Source of the DNA: Diprion similis
Lineage: Eukaryota > Arthropoda > Insecta > Hymenoptera > Diprionidae
Length of the DNA stretch: 64,000 nucleotides
Direction of reading: 5' to 3'
Assembly (NCBI RefSeq): GCF_021155765.1
Contig: NC_060106.1
Location: 1,123,501 to 1,187,500, forward strand
Below, piece by piece: positions 18,069 to 29,461 of the stretch. The notes under the pieces are model-generated. The model ran no database searches. It was not told the origin of the DNA and saw nothing but the letters and a program-made list of their open reading frames with translations. Both the position numbers and the translations under genes were made by a program. Position 1 is the first letter of the stretch, and each line of letters opens with the position of its first letter.

Positions 18069-18491
18069 ATGTATTACTACAAGTTCGTCGCATATCAGTT
18101 CTACGCTTGCGATATATACCAAGGTGATGAACGATTCTTTCATCCGGCAATTTTTCTGAGCGTGTGCCAACAGTGCTATAAGCAAGTCATACGTGACCAA
18201 TCAAACAGACCACGATCCCTAGGAACTGCATAGTTCAAATCAACGTGCTTGATTGATTTTCCTCAATACTGCCACAAGTATCACATTTCCCTGCTCACGC
18301 AATCTGACGAGCCAGCTCGTTGCAAACCACGCATCCCATTACAATCATCAGTGATATTCAAATTCGAAGACATCGAGTGGGAACCAATATACTTTTTTCA
18401 CCAGGATCTCTCCCTAGTCGATGAATATATCTACGTTAGAGCTGCTAATGAGAACTATAGCATAATTGCTAATACTTTGCGTGAAGAGTAG
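18069..18491 (+). pseudogene. Polinton B small Cys/His-containing protein, one internal stop
   Basis: From ATG 18069 one frame runs 140 codons to TAG 18489-18491, interrupted only by TAG 18231-18233. It reads MYYYKFVAYQFYACDIYQGDE, FLSVCQQCYKQV, FPQYCHKYHISLL and FEDIEWEPIYFFHQDLSLVDEY. The paired cysteines suggest a small zinc-binding fold. It has its own TATA box and lies 72 bases before the polymerase start on the same strand. I do not recognise the family. The frame continuing on both sides of the stop argues it was a real gene. Confidence 0.45.
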
Positions 18492-18563
18492 CTGCGAGTT
18501 AAATCGTACATTGAATCACGAGTGCTGTTCATATAATTTTCGCAACAGTTTTTTTGAGGCACA

Positions 18564-21500
18564 ATGGCGAACCGGTTCGACAAGTTTCATGCTGCAATCG
18601 ATAAATTAGACATTGCATACCAGCAACTGACCACGGACTCCAACGAAGATCTCGCCTCGCAGTGGAACACTATTAGTTTGAAACTTCTGAAAACCCTGAA
18701 TGACTTGTACAGGGATCGAACCACCAGTTTTGTCGATGAACGAAAGATTCAGACTCTCATTGTTAAATTAACGTCTCGACGTGCTGTGTTAAACCCTTCA
18801 ATTCGAGGTGGCTCACACGACGCTCCAGCCATTCAATGGGATGATTTGGAATCTGCGTTCGAGAACCGTTTGATCACCGGGGTAATCACCAACTTTCGAA
18901 TCAGCGATCTAAAACTATTCTTCACAGCTGCATACACCATTATTTTCGAGAAACTCAACACATTGCTTCGCCAGCATCACCATCTGAAAGTCAACACCAC
19001 GCTATCTGCAACTTTTGTCCTAGATATCAAAACCGAAACAAAATTCCTCCATACGAAGAACGCCACTCTTCAAACAACCTCGAATCTGGCGGAATGATAC
19101 GAAGAGTATGTTGCATCACCTCTATTGGCTCAAATCGAAGAATTTCAGGAGTGTGATAGTGGCTGGGCCTTGATCAGTATAAATAATTTATTAGTTAACA
19201 TTAACAAGTATAAGCCGTTAGTAGGTTTGATGTGGATAGACTTGCCGAGCGATATTAAGGTTAAAAAATCCGTGGTTAATGTTCAAAATGCCGATAACGC
19301 TTGTTTTGCTTGGGCTTGCGTATCCGCTCGACATCCTGCTGCAAAAAACGCCAATCGAGTAACTTCCTACCCCCATTACAATCAAGTATTCAATTTCACT
19401 GGCATCAAATTCCCCACAAAATTAAACGATATTCCGAAATTTGAAAAACTCAATAATCAAACGCGACTAGTCAATCATCAATTGAATGCACGTACGAATG
19501 CAATCCATGTTTGTAATCGATGTTTACATTTTTTCTACTCCGAAGCAAAATTGCTCGCGCACAGGCTTGATTGCAGTCCCGATAAACCTTGTAAACTCAC
19601 GCTTCCAGAACAGTCCAACAAGTGGTTAAAGTTTGAGAATTACTCGAACAAAATGCAAGTACAATGCATAGTTTACGCAGATTTTAAGTGTTCGTTGGAG
19701 AATTCCTCACAGTCCTCTGAATCATCGCATACAAAGATATATCAGAAACATGTACCTTACAGCGTAGGTTATTATTTTAAATGTAGTCACGATGAGTCGC
19801 TATTATACTACAATTCCTATCGAGGTGTCGATTGCCAGAAATGGTTAGCCCATCAATTACACGGAATCGCAGTCAGGGTAGCCGAATACTTTAATCAAAA
19901 GAAACCGATGTATCAATTGTTGAATCAACAACAGACTGAATTCGAAGACGCTGAAGTTTGTCACATTTGCGAGCTAAAATTTGCGCATCTGAATGATCGC
20001 GTGAAGGATCATTGCCATGTTACAAGACTATATCGCGGGCCTGCACATTCAAATTGTAATCTGAATTACAAACTCAATCGCACCGTCCCCGTTGTATTCT
20101 ACAACTTGAGTGGTTACGAAGCGCACTTCATAATCGGTGAATTGGCTAATATTAAATCATCCTCGCTCAGTGTTCTACCAATTACCAAAGAAAAGTACAT
20201 AGCATTCACCCAGACGTTTTACAGCCTCGCCGTAAGACTTCAATTCATCGATTCTCATCGACATATGAGTTCGAGTTTAGCTGAACTAAGTTCTTACCTG
20301 CGACACAATGATTTAACGAATTTGAAATGTCAATTCCCCAACGCCACAGATTTGGAATTCAATCTTCTAACCCGCAAAGGGATATTTCCGTATGATTACG
20401 TGACCGAAGCCGACCGACTGAACAAACGCTGGCTACCCTCGAAAAAATCATTTTATAACGTATTGAACGACCAGCATATTAAAGACGAAGACTACGCTCA
20501 TGCACAGAACGTTTGGCACAGTTTTAATATCACAACATTGGGCGAGTATAGTGATTTGTATCTGAAAGTCGACGTCCATGCTCCTCGCAGACGTCTTTCG
20601 AAATTTCCGCGATAATTGCCTCAGAATATATAAGCTCGATCCGGCACACTATTGTACCTTACCCGGTTTTACGTGGGATTGCCTGCTTTTCCACACGAAA
20701 ATTCAGCTGGAATTGCTCACGGATATTGATATGCTGCTGTTCGTTAAAGGAGGCTTGCGTGGAGGATTGAGTCAATGCTCGAATCGACATAGTATAGCGA
20801 ATAATAAATGTATGGCAGATTACAATCCGCAGTTGGAAACCAAATCATTGCTCTACTTAGACGTTAATAATTTGTATGGTTGGACGATGTCTCAGTACCT
20901 GCCTTGTAGAAATTTTAAATGGGCGGATCGAGTACATGATTTTGATTTCATGCGCGTTGGCGAAGAGTCTGATGATGGATACATATTGGAGGTAGATTTA
21001 GAATACCCCACCAATGTTCACGTATTACATAAAGATTTACCCTTTTGTCCAAATCATCAAAAACCCCCCGGTGGGAAAACTCCGAAACTTTTAGCTACGT
21101 TGCAGAACAAGACACGTTATGTTATACATTATCGTAATTTGCAACAGTGTGTGAAAAACGGTTTGATATTGCGTAAAATTCATAGAATATTGAAATTCAA
21201 ACAATCAGCATGGTTGAAGAGTTATATTGATTTGAACACGGCGTTAAGAGCCAAAAGTGCCAACAAATTCGAACAGAACCTATACAAACTGATGAACAAC
21301 GCGGTATTTGGTAAAACGATGGAAAATGTTCGTAAATATTCCGACGTCAAGTTAGCGTAAAAATGGCATGGACGTTGCGGTGCCAAAGCACTGATATCGC
21401 GACCGAATTTCCACAGTCGGACTATATTCGATGAAAATTTCGTTGCGATACAGTTGAACAGGCTCGGAGTAATATTTAACAAGCCAATTTACGCCGGAAT

Positions 21501-22080
21501 GGCCATTCTAAATTTATAAAAAATTTGTGTCTACGACTTTCACTATTCTTTTATGTGACCAAAGTCAAAATCAAATTGTAAGTTAGTGTATACCGATACG
21601 GATAGTCTTATTTATGAAATAAAATCTCGTGACGTTTATGAATTCATTCGAGACAATATGAACAGATTCGACACCAGGGATTATCCTGCGGATAATATTC
21701 ATAAAATTCCCCAGGTCAACAAAAAAGTTGTAGGACTAATAAAGGATGAGAAAAACGGCGAAATGATGACTGAATTTGTTAGATTGCGATCCAAAATGTA
21801 TGCGACGCGAATGGATGATTATAAGATCGTGAAGAGAGCAAAAGGTGTCAAAAATGATGTATTGAACAATCAAATAACTTTCGAAAATTATCTCGACTGC
21901 CTTAACCAGCACGAGAGTATTATAAAAACGCAGCGAACCATTCGCTCAAATCTGCATAAAGTGTATTCAATTCAACAATTGAAACTTGCCTTAAGCCATC
22001 ACGATGATAAGCGATATTTAATACCTGATAGTACAGACACGTTACCCTGGGGGCATTTAAAAATTACACCATCTGTATAG
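18564..22080 (+). pseudogene. Polinton B DNA polymerase B, decayed
   Basis: Nearly the full length of the protein-primed polymerase is present. The N-terminal part (18564-19094) ends at TGA 19095-19097, then the same frame continues (ECDSGWALISINNLLVNINKY). A Cys/His block CHICELKF..DHCHVTRLYRGPAHSNCNLNY lies near 19960, and polymerase motif LDVNNLYGWTMSQ near 20860. KLMNNAVFGKTMENVRKY follows near 21290 and motif [11 protein letters not shown] near 21590; the end is TDTLPWG. Breaks: one extra base near 20575 at the ADVF block, TAA 21358, and three more stops between about 21515 and 21560. The first exonuclease motif reads YADFKCSLE, with Lys where Glu is usual. Not functional. Confidence 0.9.
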
Positions 22081-22090
22081 AAAATAATAT

Positions 22091-23030
22091 TTATTTAACA
22101 AAAATATAAATACGGTGTGAATAAAACGACTGCAATGCATTGTCTTTATTTATCCAAGAATGATGTGATTTATCCAGACCCAACCACTTCACGAACACCT
22201 TATCACCTTTCCTCTGCAAAACTTTCTCCACTAAATATATGTCGGGATATTTCAGGGAATGCGGTTATTGTTCATAGAAACCCCCCCGGATTGGGTTTGA
22301 CTGCTGATCTATCAGAAGATAAGTTCGCGGATTTGTGTTTTGTACTTTTTGAATCTTGAAAATTTCGGTCGACCAATTTATGTGTAACGTTTCGCGAATA
22401 TCGTCTTGTACTTGCTGACTCTTACGAAATCTCCGACTTGATATTTTGCCGGCTTAACTTGTTTAACGTTGCTGTAGACTGTTGCGAGTAGCTGGTTTGC
22501 ATTTTTACGATTCACTTTTATCGGCGCCATACCCGTGGTACGATGTTTGCTCTTATTGTATTCCGTCACCCACTGCTGTATATTATCAATTCATTATTAT
22601 GATCCGATCAGACTGAATGATCACCACATGTTATGTGTATGACCGATGCCTTCATAGCGTTGTAGGTCGAGTATTGGTTGATGTTGTGCTTTTTCATTAA
22701 CTTTTTGAATTCGACATTGAAAAATTCTTTACCGTCGTCCGACTGAAGATTCTTAGGTGAACGGCCGCTTTGAAGAACTTCTTTAAATCCGTCGACAACC
22801 GATTGAGCACTCTTATTTTCCAATGCCACAGCCCACGCAAATTTGGATAACACGTCAATGACCGTCAGAATGTAATTGAAATTTTTATTTATTTTCGCAT
22901 ACTGCCGCATTTCGACCAAATCCGCTTGCCACAAGTCATCAAAGCCTTTCACGATCACTCGTCGACGCTTAAAGTTACGACGAGCCGGTGCATGTAGCTC
23001 TCTAACCAGCTGTATTTTCTCCCCACTCAT
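22091..23030 (-). pseudogene. Polinton B integrase, catalytic Glu region deleted
   Basis: The N-terminal half is good: MSGEKIQLVRELHAPARRN, first Asp in WQADLVEM and second Asp in NLQSDDGKEFFN. After NAMKAS (about 22640) the frame leaves the family and stops. The block with the catalytic Glu (ERFNRTLK in A and C) is missing and about 60 bases of unrelated sequence stand in its place. The frame then resumes at VTEYNKSKHRTTGMAPIKV (about 22568) and breaks again at a stop near 22378. The chromodomain remnant (VFVKWLGLDKSHHSWI) is near 22150. No gene Y lies between it and gene X, unlike A and C. Confidence 0.85.
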
Positions 23031-23033
23031 TCT

Positions 23034-24162
23034 TCAAACAATAATATTAGCTTTGTGTAATTCCTCCACTATTGAGATAATCTCATTCGTGTGAGCCGTG
23101 TTACCGGCAGCCTCGGAATGACTCCATGACCACAACTTGTCCACCAACTCGTCTGGATCATCCCAATATGTATACTCTACTCGAGAATTCTTTTGTACGA
23201 TATGTTTACTGGTGTTGAGACCCTCACCGAGTGCCGAGCGACTCGGAAATAGCTTGCGTATAATGTTCCGATATTTGAAGGATTTATTCCCACATACTTG
23301 ACCAGTTTTTAGATAGCCTCTTTTGTGGGCATTTATCGAATCTATGATGTCGCGATATTTACGAAGATCATCATCCGTGTGAATATCTTCGTCGGGGATT
23401 TCCTTGAACATGAGTTCCAATATACCTGGAGTTGTTTTGAATCGCATGTTTTCAACGTGAAAATTATCTAGCTCAAATTCAATCGGTGAGTCACCAATCA
23501 TGAAACCAGCGACCCCATCATTGTTCACAAATCTAATTCCGTAAACCGAATCCATTGTATTTTCCGTATCGCGAATTGAATTCATTATATAATTCTTGGC
23601 CAAAGTGCCAGTTTTTTTGGAACGCGCGTTCCATGTGCATTGAAGTATCAGGGTCAGCCATCTGCTCCATCAACGCCGACCGCGGCGATTCCACATGAGA
23701 TTCGGTGACTGGCGTAGTGTAAACCGTTTCATGCAAGACGGGAATAGTTCGCTCAATCGTAACGTTCGCGTCATCTTTATTACCGCTGCTTTCGCGTGTA
23801 TTAGGTGTAGATTTCTCCAGGCCCCCTCTGCGTTGAAACACTTTCCTAACAAGCGATTGAGTCGGTTTTCGTATGCGATATTCGGAGTTTGGAGTCTGTT
23901 TGTAATAGTCTCAAGCCATACTATTATCCAATTCATCATCATCATTTTCAGCAAACACTTCAGGCTTTATAGCATCCGCTTTGAACTCAGATGCCTTTGC
24001 TATGGCAGTCAGCGGCTCAACAATCGGTTCAAAAGTTCTCTCCATCGCTTCGCTGTCGGCTATGCGATCAGTTTTCAATGCTCGATATTTCTTCCTCACC
24101 GCATCGCTTGCTTCCACTATCTTGCGCTTAATATCAGTCTCAGATTTCGATGTCTTCAGCAT
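23034..24162 (-). pseudogene. Polinton B gene X, frameshifted
   Basis: Three overlapping frame pieces cover the conserved orphan. 24162-23911 has the charged N-terminus (EASDAVRKKYRALK, FEPIVEPLTAI). 23841-23533 continues in another frame. 23603-23034 has the conserved C-terminal part (VYGIRFVNNDGVAGFMIGDSPIEF, TTPGILELMFKE, YTYWDDPDELVDKL, IVEELHKANIIV). At least two frameshifts separate them. Function unknown; it is the third witness that this family belongs to the Polinton core. Confidence 0.78.
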
Positions 24163-24221
24163 ACTGAAAGATGTTATAGGTGCACATTAAGACGTAACAC
24201 TGTAACCTCAGGTGGGTTACA

Positions 24222-24914
24222 TCACGTTTTTATGATAAATTCATCGAACCCTCTGCGATATCGGCCGGACTTCATAGGACTATCTTTATCGATCGTAAGA
24301 AATCCATACTTCGAACGCCAGCAGATGGAGCATAATTTTTCAAATTCAGCATACTTCATATCTGTATTCACATGATCATCGAATACATGCCGCAAGTTCT
24401 TAGCGTCTCGTTTGAAAAGAATTATGAAGTTTGCGTTGTCACGAATCAGATGTTTGGGGATTCTTGTATATGTTTGACACAGATAGAAACAATCAACACA
24501 TTTATGGCGACCCATGCAGAAATATTCCCTAACTACGTCCTGCTTATCACAGGCAATATCATCAAAAGCGGAAATCGTGTTCGGCTTGGAATGCTCCACC
24601 GGAATTACGTCACAATTGTTGGAATAGGTAAGATAAGACACACCCGGTACACGAATCAACACCTCGCGTAAATATTTATATTTTGGCTGTGCCAAAGACT
24701 TGGAATATATGTATACATTCTGGAAACGTGATCCGTTGGGATTGATGAGAAGGCTGATAACTACGTTGGACTTTCCACAATTCGAAGGCCCGCAAATAAT
24801 ACTTCTTACAGATGTCGCTAATAGTTTACCGTGGCGATTAATTTTTGGCACATGTTGCACGTCGTTGTCCAAATTTTCGATTGGTAGAGTAACTGACTGT
24901 TTTATAAATTTCAT
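24222..24914 (-). CDS. Polinton B packaging ATPase, intact
   Basis: 230 residues, uninterrupted: Walker A CGPSNCGKSN near residue 41, FDDIACDKQD at the Walker B position, then GRHKCVDCFYLCQTYTRIPKHLIRDNAN. The Walker B residues before FDD read TISA rather than the hydrophobic SVMI/SIMI of the other copies, which may weaken it. It is the only core enzyme of element B without a break, and it is divergent from the PLA2 gene as in A and C. Confidence 0.9.
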   Translation of the reverse strand: MKFIKQSVTLPIENLDNDVQHVPKINRHGKLLATSVRSIICGPSNCGKSNVVISLLINPNGSRFQNVYIYSKSLAQPKYKYLREVLIRVPGVSYLTYSNNCDVIPVEHSKPNTISAFDDIACDKQDVVREYFCMGRHKCVDCFYLCQTYTRIPKHLIRDNANFIILFKRDAKNLRHVFDDHVNTDMKYAEFEKLCSICWRSKYGFLTIDKDSPMKSGRYRRGFDEFIIKT

Positions 24915-25002
24915 GTTGTTGCATGAGTCTCAGTGGGTGAATACATACTGATCAGTTGTTTTTCGGACGCTTGATAGCACACATGCCCCCAGAGGACGAG
25001 GG

Positions 25003-25812
25003 ATGTTAAATACTGCAATCAATAATTTGCCCATTGAGCTACATCTATCGGGTTATGAGTTCTGCGGTCCTGGAACACGTTTGCAGCAGCGTCTTGCCAG
25101 CGGTCAAACGAGAGTTAATTTGTTGGACAAAGCCTGTCGAGAACATGATATTGCCTATGCGAAGAGTAAAGATCCAAAATTGAGACACGAGGCTGATAAA
25201 AGGTTGGCTCAGGCAGCGTTGCAACGCAGTCGTGACAAGGAAGCAAAGTAGACAGAACGTGCAGCAGGTTGGGCCGTTAACAAAACCATGCGTGCTAAAG
25301 TCAAACTTGGTATCGGTATAAGAAAACCCTCGGTACGTGCTGCTATAACATCTGCACGTCAGGCGGTGAAAAAGTTTAAACCGACGGACAAAGGCAGTGC
25401 GATACGCATAGCACTTGAAGCAGCGAAACAGGCAGTCGAAGCGGATAAAAAGAATGTTAAATTGCCCAGAGTGTTGAAGGTGGCAAAGCATGGTGGTTTT
25501 CTACCGCTATTAATACCTATATTCGTGGGGTTATCAGCCGCGGGATCGTTGGCAGGTGGGGCGGCCGGCATTGCTAAAGCGGTGAACAACGCATCGAGCG
25601 CGGCGAAAAAGTTGGAAGAAAACGAACGTCACAATAAGATAATGGAGGCTATCGCGTTGGGTGGACGTGGCAGGGGGCTTCATTTAGCACCTTACAAGAA
25701 AGGATGGGGGCTATTCTTGAAATTAACAAACAAGCTAAAAATAAACTCCAAAACGTCAAACTTCCGCGAGGAGTTACTAGAGACCGTGAACTGTCGAAAT
25801 TTGCCAAAATGA
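25003..25812 (+). pseudogene. Polinton B PLA2-domain virion protein, one stop
   Basis: PLA2 signature is complete: FCGPGT loop and DKACREHDIAY. TAG at 25249-25251 breaks a frame that continues unchanged to 25812 (NKTMRAKVKLGIG, then hydrophobic FLPLLIPIFVGLSAAGSLAGGAAGIAKAV). The N-terminus before 25003 is open and reads PRGRG, like the basic start of A. Unlike A and C, the C-terminus does not end at the slippery heptamer but runs on about 50 residues over the protease frame. Confidence 0.82.
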
Positions 25813-26126
25813 TGAAAATATCAGATTTCAGGGGTATATTCATGCGGAACAATTTACCGAAACAAATCAGAGTTCGCGAGAGCGGAATTATAAATTGAGA
25901 CAGTGATCCGGGAGTGGGGACACATTGGGTGGCTTATAAAAAAATTGAACACAACGTGTATTATTACGACAGTTTCGGCAATTTACCACCACCAAATAAA
26001 GTTGTGCGATACTTCGGTAGAAGGAATGTTATCTGGTACAATCATGACAGGCATCAGCCTGACAACGCATCCAATTGCGGAGAGTTGTGTCTGAAATTCC
26101 TCGCAGTGAAGGAACAATGTCTATAA
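25704..26126 (+). pseudogene. Polinton B adenain-like protease, one stop
   Basis: In the -1 frame relative to the PLA2 gene, as in A and C. It reads VKLPRGV, then KISDFRGIFMRNNLP, TGA at about 25897, and then GTHWVAYKK, YYDSFGN and NCGELCLKFL with all three catalytic residues. Here an ATG exists upstream (25704) inside the PLA2 coding region, so this copy could have used leaky initiation. Its stop (26124-26126) overlaps the penton ATG. Confidence 0.78.
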
Positions 26127-26845
26127 CCTTGACGTTAACGGGTAATACATCGACCCTGAGTGCAAATTACTTTCCACCAATAATTCTCAATCACCGCAAA
26201 TCGTATTCAATAGGGCTAGTCACGTTTTACTCATACAATTCAATACCCAACGTTGACGAAACATGCAACAGTTTGGGTTATAATTACGATCATCGAATTA
26301 CCATACCGACGGGGTCGTATACCATTAAGGATGTAAACAAATATCTGCAAAAACATGTGGAATACGTGGTTGATGTTTCGCAAAATGGTAGCACTGGTAA
26401 AAAGGCGGTTGAAGGACCACACATAATAATTCGAGCCAACAATAATACACTTAAATCGGAAAGGTGTGAATCGGACCTTGATTTCTTGAATGATAACTCG
26501 ATAGCGCCATTGTTAGGGTTTGATGATGGCGAGATACGTGAAGCGGGGGAATGGCACGAGTCGACAAACCTGATAAAGATATCTAAAGGTAATTCCATTA
26601 AAGTGGAGTGTAGCGTAACATATGACGCATTCAGCAATAGTTCGCAGGCTCACACGATACACGAATTTTCGCCATGCGTTCCACCAGGTTATAAAATTTC
26701 GGAATCGCCGCGGAGCATCATCTACATGCCGGTGAGTGTTCGCGTGATCGACAACATAACGCTGAGTATAGTTGACCAGAGCGGAGCACCGGTCAATTTC
26801 AGAGAGGAAGAAATCACTATAAGGCTTCACTTGAAAGAAGATTGA
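26117..26845 (+). CDS. Polinton B minor capsid (penton-type) protein, intact
   Basis: About 242 residues from ATG 26117 (MSITLTLTGNTSTL), matching the starts in A and C. Blocks: NYFPPIIL, YSIGLVTFYSYNSIPNVD, IPTGSYTIKDVNKYL, HTIHEFSPCVPPGYKISESP..IIYMP, VNFREEEITIRLHL. A short insertion (about 14 residues, QNGSTGKKAVEGPH) distinguishes it from A and C. The start overlaps the end of the protease gene by 10 bases, a compact viral layout. Confidence 0.85.
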   Translation: MSITLTLTGNTSTLSANYFPPIILNHRKSYSIGLVTFYSYNSIPNVDETCNSLGYNYDHRITIPTGSYTIKDVNKYLQKHVEYVVDVSQNGSTGKKAVEGPHIIIRANNNTLKSERCESDLDFLNDNSIAPLLGFDDGEIREAGEWHESTNLIKISKGNSIKVECSVTYDAFSNSSQAHTIHEFSPCVPPGYKISESPRSIIYMPVSVRVIDNITLSIVDQSGAPVNFREEEITIRLHLKED

Positions 26846-26868
26846 AAATGCTCACATACAACAACGCA

Positions 26869-26903
26869 TATAATCAAGCATCCAGCACTGTTTCAGTCAG
26901 CAC
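26869..26903 (+). promoter_or_regulatory. Candidate core promoter of major capsid gene B
   Basis: TATAATC at 26869 followed by 'tttcagtcagc'; the two CAG steps lie 26 and 30 bp downstream. Confidence 0.45.
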
Positions 26904-27002
26904 TGAATCGCCGGGGGATACAAAAGGGTCACTAAATTCCGAACGCTTGCTTACTTCGAAAAGCAAAAAGATTTTAATTTCGCTGGGGTTTAAACTTTGA
27001 AA

Positions 27003-28230
27003 ATGATGTCCAACATCCTGAGAATCGATGCATCGCCGGTCTACAACACGACAACAGCATCAACCAGGCGATCGTGCATGCACATAATCCGTATGCAAAT
27101 TCCTCCTACAACAATAACGACGAGATACGAATTTTAATACAACAGCAGGATTTGTGCGTGCTGCCGAGTGAGAGTTTCATCTACATCCAGAGGAAATCTT
27201 TCAAAATTGTTGCGGATGCGAGAAATGATCAAATTGATTCCGAGCTGGAAAAAAACTTTTCGTGTTTTTTCTTCGATGAAATACGCTACGAATTAAATGG
27301 TGTGGAAATTGATCGTTGTAAGAAAGTTGGAATAACATCAACGTTGAAAGATTATATTTCGCTGGATCAGAGTAAGAAAAATGCCATGATAATATTTGGA
27401 TGGAAGGATGGCGTATATAAAAGCAACTACCTCCCGGGTGATTTCAGCCTGTGTATTCCGTTGAATACCGTGCTGGGTTTCGCAGAAGATTATAAGAAAA
27501 TTGTTGCCAACGCTCGAGACGAGCTCATTCTCATACGAAGCAGAACCGATAAAAATTGCTACAAAACTGGCGCTGCAGCGGAAGACATGCGTTTGGAAAT
27601 AACAAAATTACAATGGAGAATACCACATGTGATGCCTCTGATGTTGTAAAGCTGTCGCTATTAAGAATATTGGAGAAAAATCAACCGATACAGATGTGCT
27701 TCAGATCTTGGTCGTTGCACGAATATCCCAATTTACCGAAATCGAAAATGCAAGTTTGGCCCATCAAAATAGCAACGCAACTGGAAAAACCAAGATATGT
27801 GATATTTGCGTTGCAAAGAAATCGAAAGGAAAACGTGAAGAATCACGCGAGTTATTTCGATCATTGGAATTTACGCAACGTTAAGATGTTTCTGAACAGC
27901 GATTTATATCCATATGATAATCTAAACGTAAGCTATAAAAATGAACAATTCGCTCTGCTCTACAATATGTATGCTAAGTTCCAGAATTCGTATTATGGAA
28001 CTGAGAATAGACCGATTCTGGATATGCAAACATACATCAAGGATGAGCCAATAATAGTGATAGATTGTTCGCGACAAAATGAATCTATAAAAAGTGCTTC
28101 AGTGGACATACGAATAGAATTTGAGAGCGAAACGGATATAGAGGATTGCATGGCTGCATATTGTCTCATACTGCACGATCGAATCGTCGAGTACACACCT
28201 CTAACGAACGTCGTTCGAAAATTGCTGTAA
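27003..28230 (+). pseudogene. Polinton B major capsid protein, frameshifted
   Basis: Conserved capsid blocks in at least three frame pieces: HAHNPYANSSYNNNDEIRI, FFDEIRYELNGVEIDRCKKVGITS, VLGFAEDYKKIVANARDELILIRS (frame of 27074-27649). After a shift near 27600 come CFRSWSLHEYPNLPKSKMQVWPIKIATQLEKPRYVIF, SYFDHWNLRNVKMFLNSDLYPY, and the C-terminal RIVEYTPLTNVVRKLL. Another shift lies before 27074. The likely start is an ATG near 27003. Same product as in A but clearly more distant. Confidence 0.85.
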
Positions 28231-28238
28231 TCGATTTC

Positions 28239-28508
28239 ATGTTCGTGGACGTGCAGGGATTTATCGGCGTTGGGAATAAATTCGTGGTAAAAGAAGTCGC
28301 ATTTTGTGAGAACGTAGCAAAGACTATGAGCCATTACATATTTCGAGATCCGTACGCCTGGAACCTGTTGCCGAATGAATTGCGGCATCAAGTGAAGTAT
28401 CTTACGCATAATCATCATGGATTCCGGTCGACTGATGGTTTTACAACTTACGGCAACTTGAGGAGGATGTGGTACAATGAAAATCAGGACAAGAGTAATT
28501 TCAAATAA
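28239..28508 (+). CDS. 'DVQGF' orphan protein downstream of capsid gene B
   Basis: 89 residues starting 8 bases after the capsid stop. The N-terminus FVDVQGFIGVGNKFVVKEVAF and HHG block match the gene at the same place in element C (FIVDVQGF, later NYHGLSW). The pattern of a hydrophobic run, D-x-Q, then a later charged-hydrophobic strand, resembles motif I of DEDD exonucleases with Glu changed to Gln; this is inference. The C protein is about twice as long, so this copy is probably truncated or frameshifted after residue 70. Function unknown. Confidence 0.6.
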   Translation: MFVDVQGFIGVGNKFVVKEVAFCENVAKTMSHYIFRDPYAWNLLPNELRHQVKYLTHNHHGFRSTDGFTTYGNLRRMWYNENQDKSNFK

Positions 28509-28587
28509 TGAAATAAATGTATACTTGAAAAACAAAAAAATCGATTATATTTTAACAAAGTTTTTTTATTCAATCAATACATTATTA

Positions 28588-29092
28588 TCAATAAGGTTTA
28601 AATTTGTTTTTTTGAGTGGTTCGGCGTTTACGTTCAGGTTTGCTGCCGGGGAGTTTGCGGATTCGGGAGATGACTTTCGCAGTCAGGTCACCCAAAAGCT
28701 GATATTCGGGAGAGCTTCGGTTGGTTGTGAACTGCATGTTGGACAGAGCGGTTCGCCACCAGTCAGTCTTATCAGTTCGTAGAATATCCTTGGTATTGTA
28801 GATTTCAATTGGGACGGTTACCTCACCGTTGCCGACATCATTGTTGAGAGAACAGGAATGTGTGTCGGTAAGTAGTTTGATGGATTCGGGAATACCAGTC
28901 TTCTGCTCGTTCTCCGGTAATACATCCCATTCGGGTAGCAGCTGACTCAAACCAAAGTCTCCAAAAAATGAGTTGTTCGATGTGGTGGGTGGCTCGTCGA
29001 GTAAGTTTGTCTGTGAAAAATAATTCATGGGTTAGGATGCGATCAACGCCAACGGCGCGGTGTATATCTACCAATTCTTGCAGTTCAGCCAT
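28588..29092 (-). CDS. Polinton B right-arm gene, two exons, unknown function
   Basis: ATG 29092 opens a seven-codon exon (MAELQEL, 29092-29072). A 61-bp intron (gtagat..ctaac..ttttcacag) joins in phase to exon 29010-28588. The product is about 147 residues: acidic and Ser/Asn-rich N-terminal half (LLDEPPTTSNNSFFGDFGLSQLLPEWD), then WWRTALSNMQF, ending in a basic tail (KPERKRRTTQKNKFK) that could be a nuclear signal. A TATA box on the minus strand (near 29175) lies about 80 bases upstream. It is convergent with the DVQGF gene. No family recognised. Confidence 0.5.
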
Positions 29093-29461
29093 TGCGTGTA
29101 GATCGTTCAGCTTGCGTGGAGATCGTTCAGCTTGCGGAGTGATTGTGACTTCAGGTGGTGTATGATGAAGTTTTTTATATACCAGGGAAAATGGTGGTGG
29201 GAGTATGAAACAATGATGGCTGTTGTCAATAACTCACGTGAGGATGTTTTGCACACAATGAAATTCTTTTGGATAAGAAAGCTGAGCATATAAATGACTG
29301 ATTAAAAACCTGTATTTTTGCTGGAAATTAATGTCGGGGTAATCGACTATTAGGAGGCGGAAATTGATGACCTTTGAGCTTACGGCGGAAATGATATTGC
29401 AGAAATTATATTTTCAGGGGAATGTGCGAGTGCGGTGTTGGGGGCGTGTGCCTACGTTGGA

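Noticed and set aside
17803-18159. Open frame at 17803-18159
   Set aside because: No conserved features; it overlaps the better supported frame and promoter of the gene at 18069.
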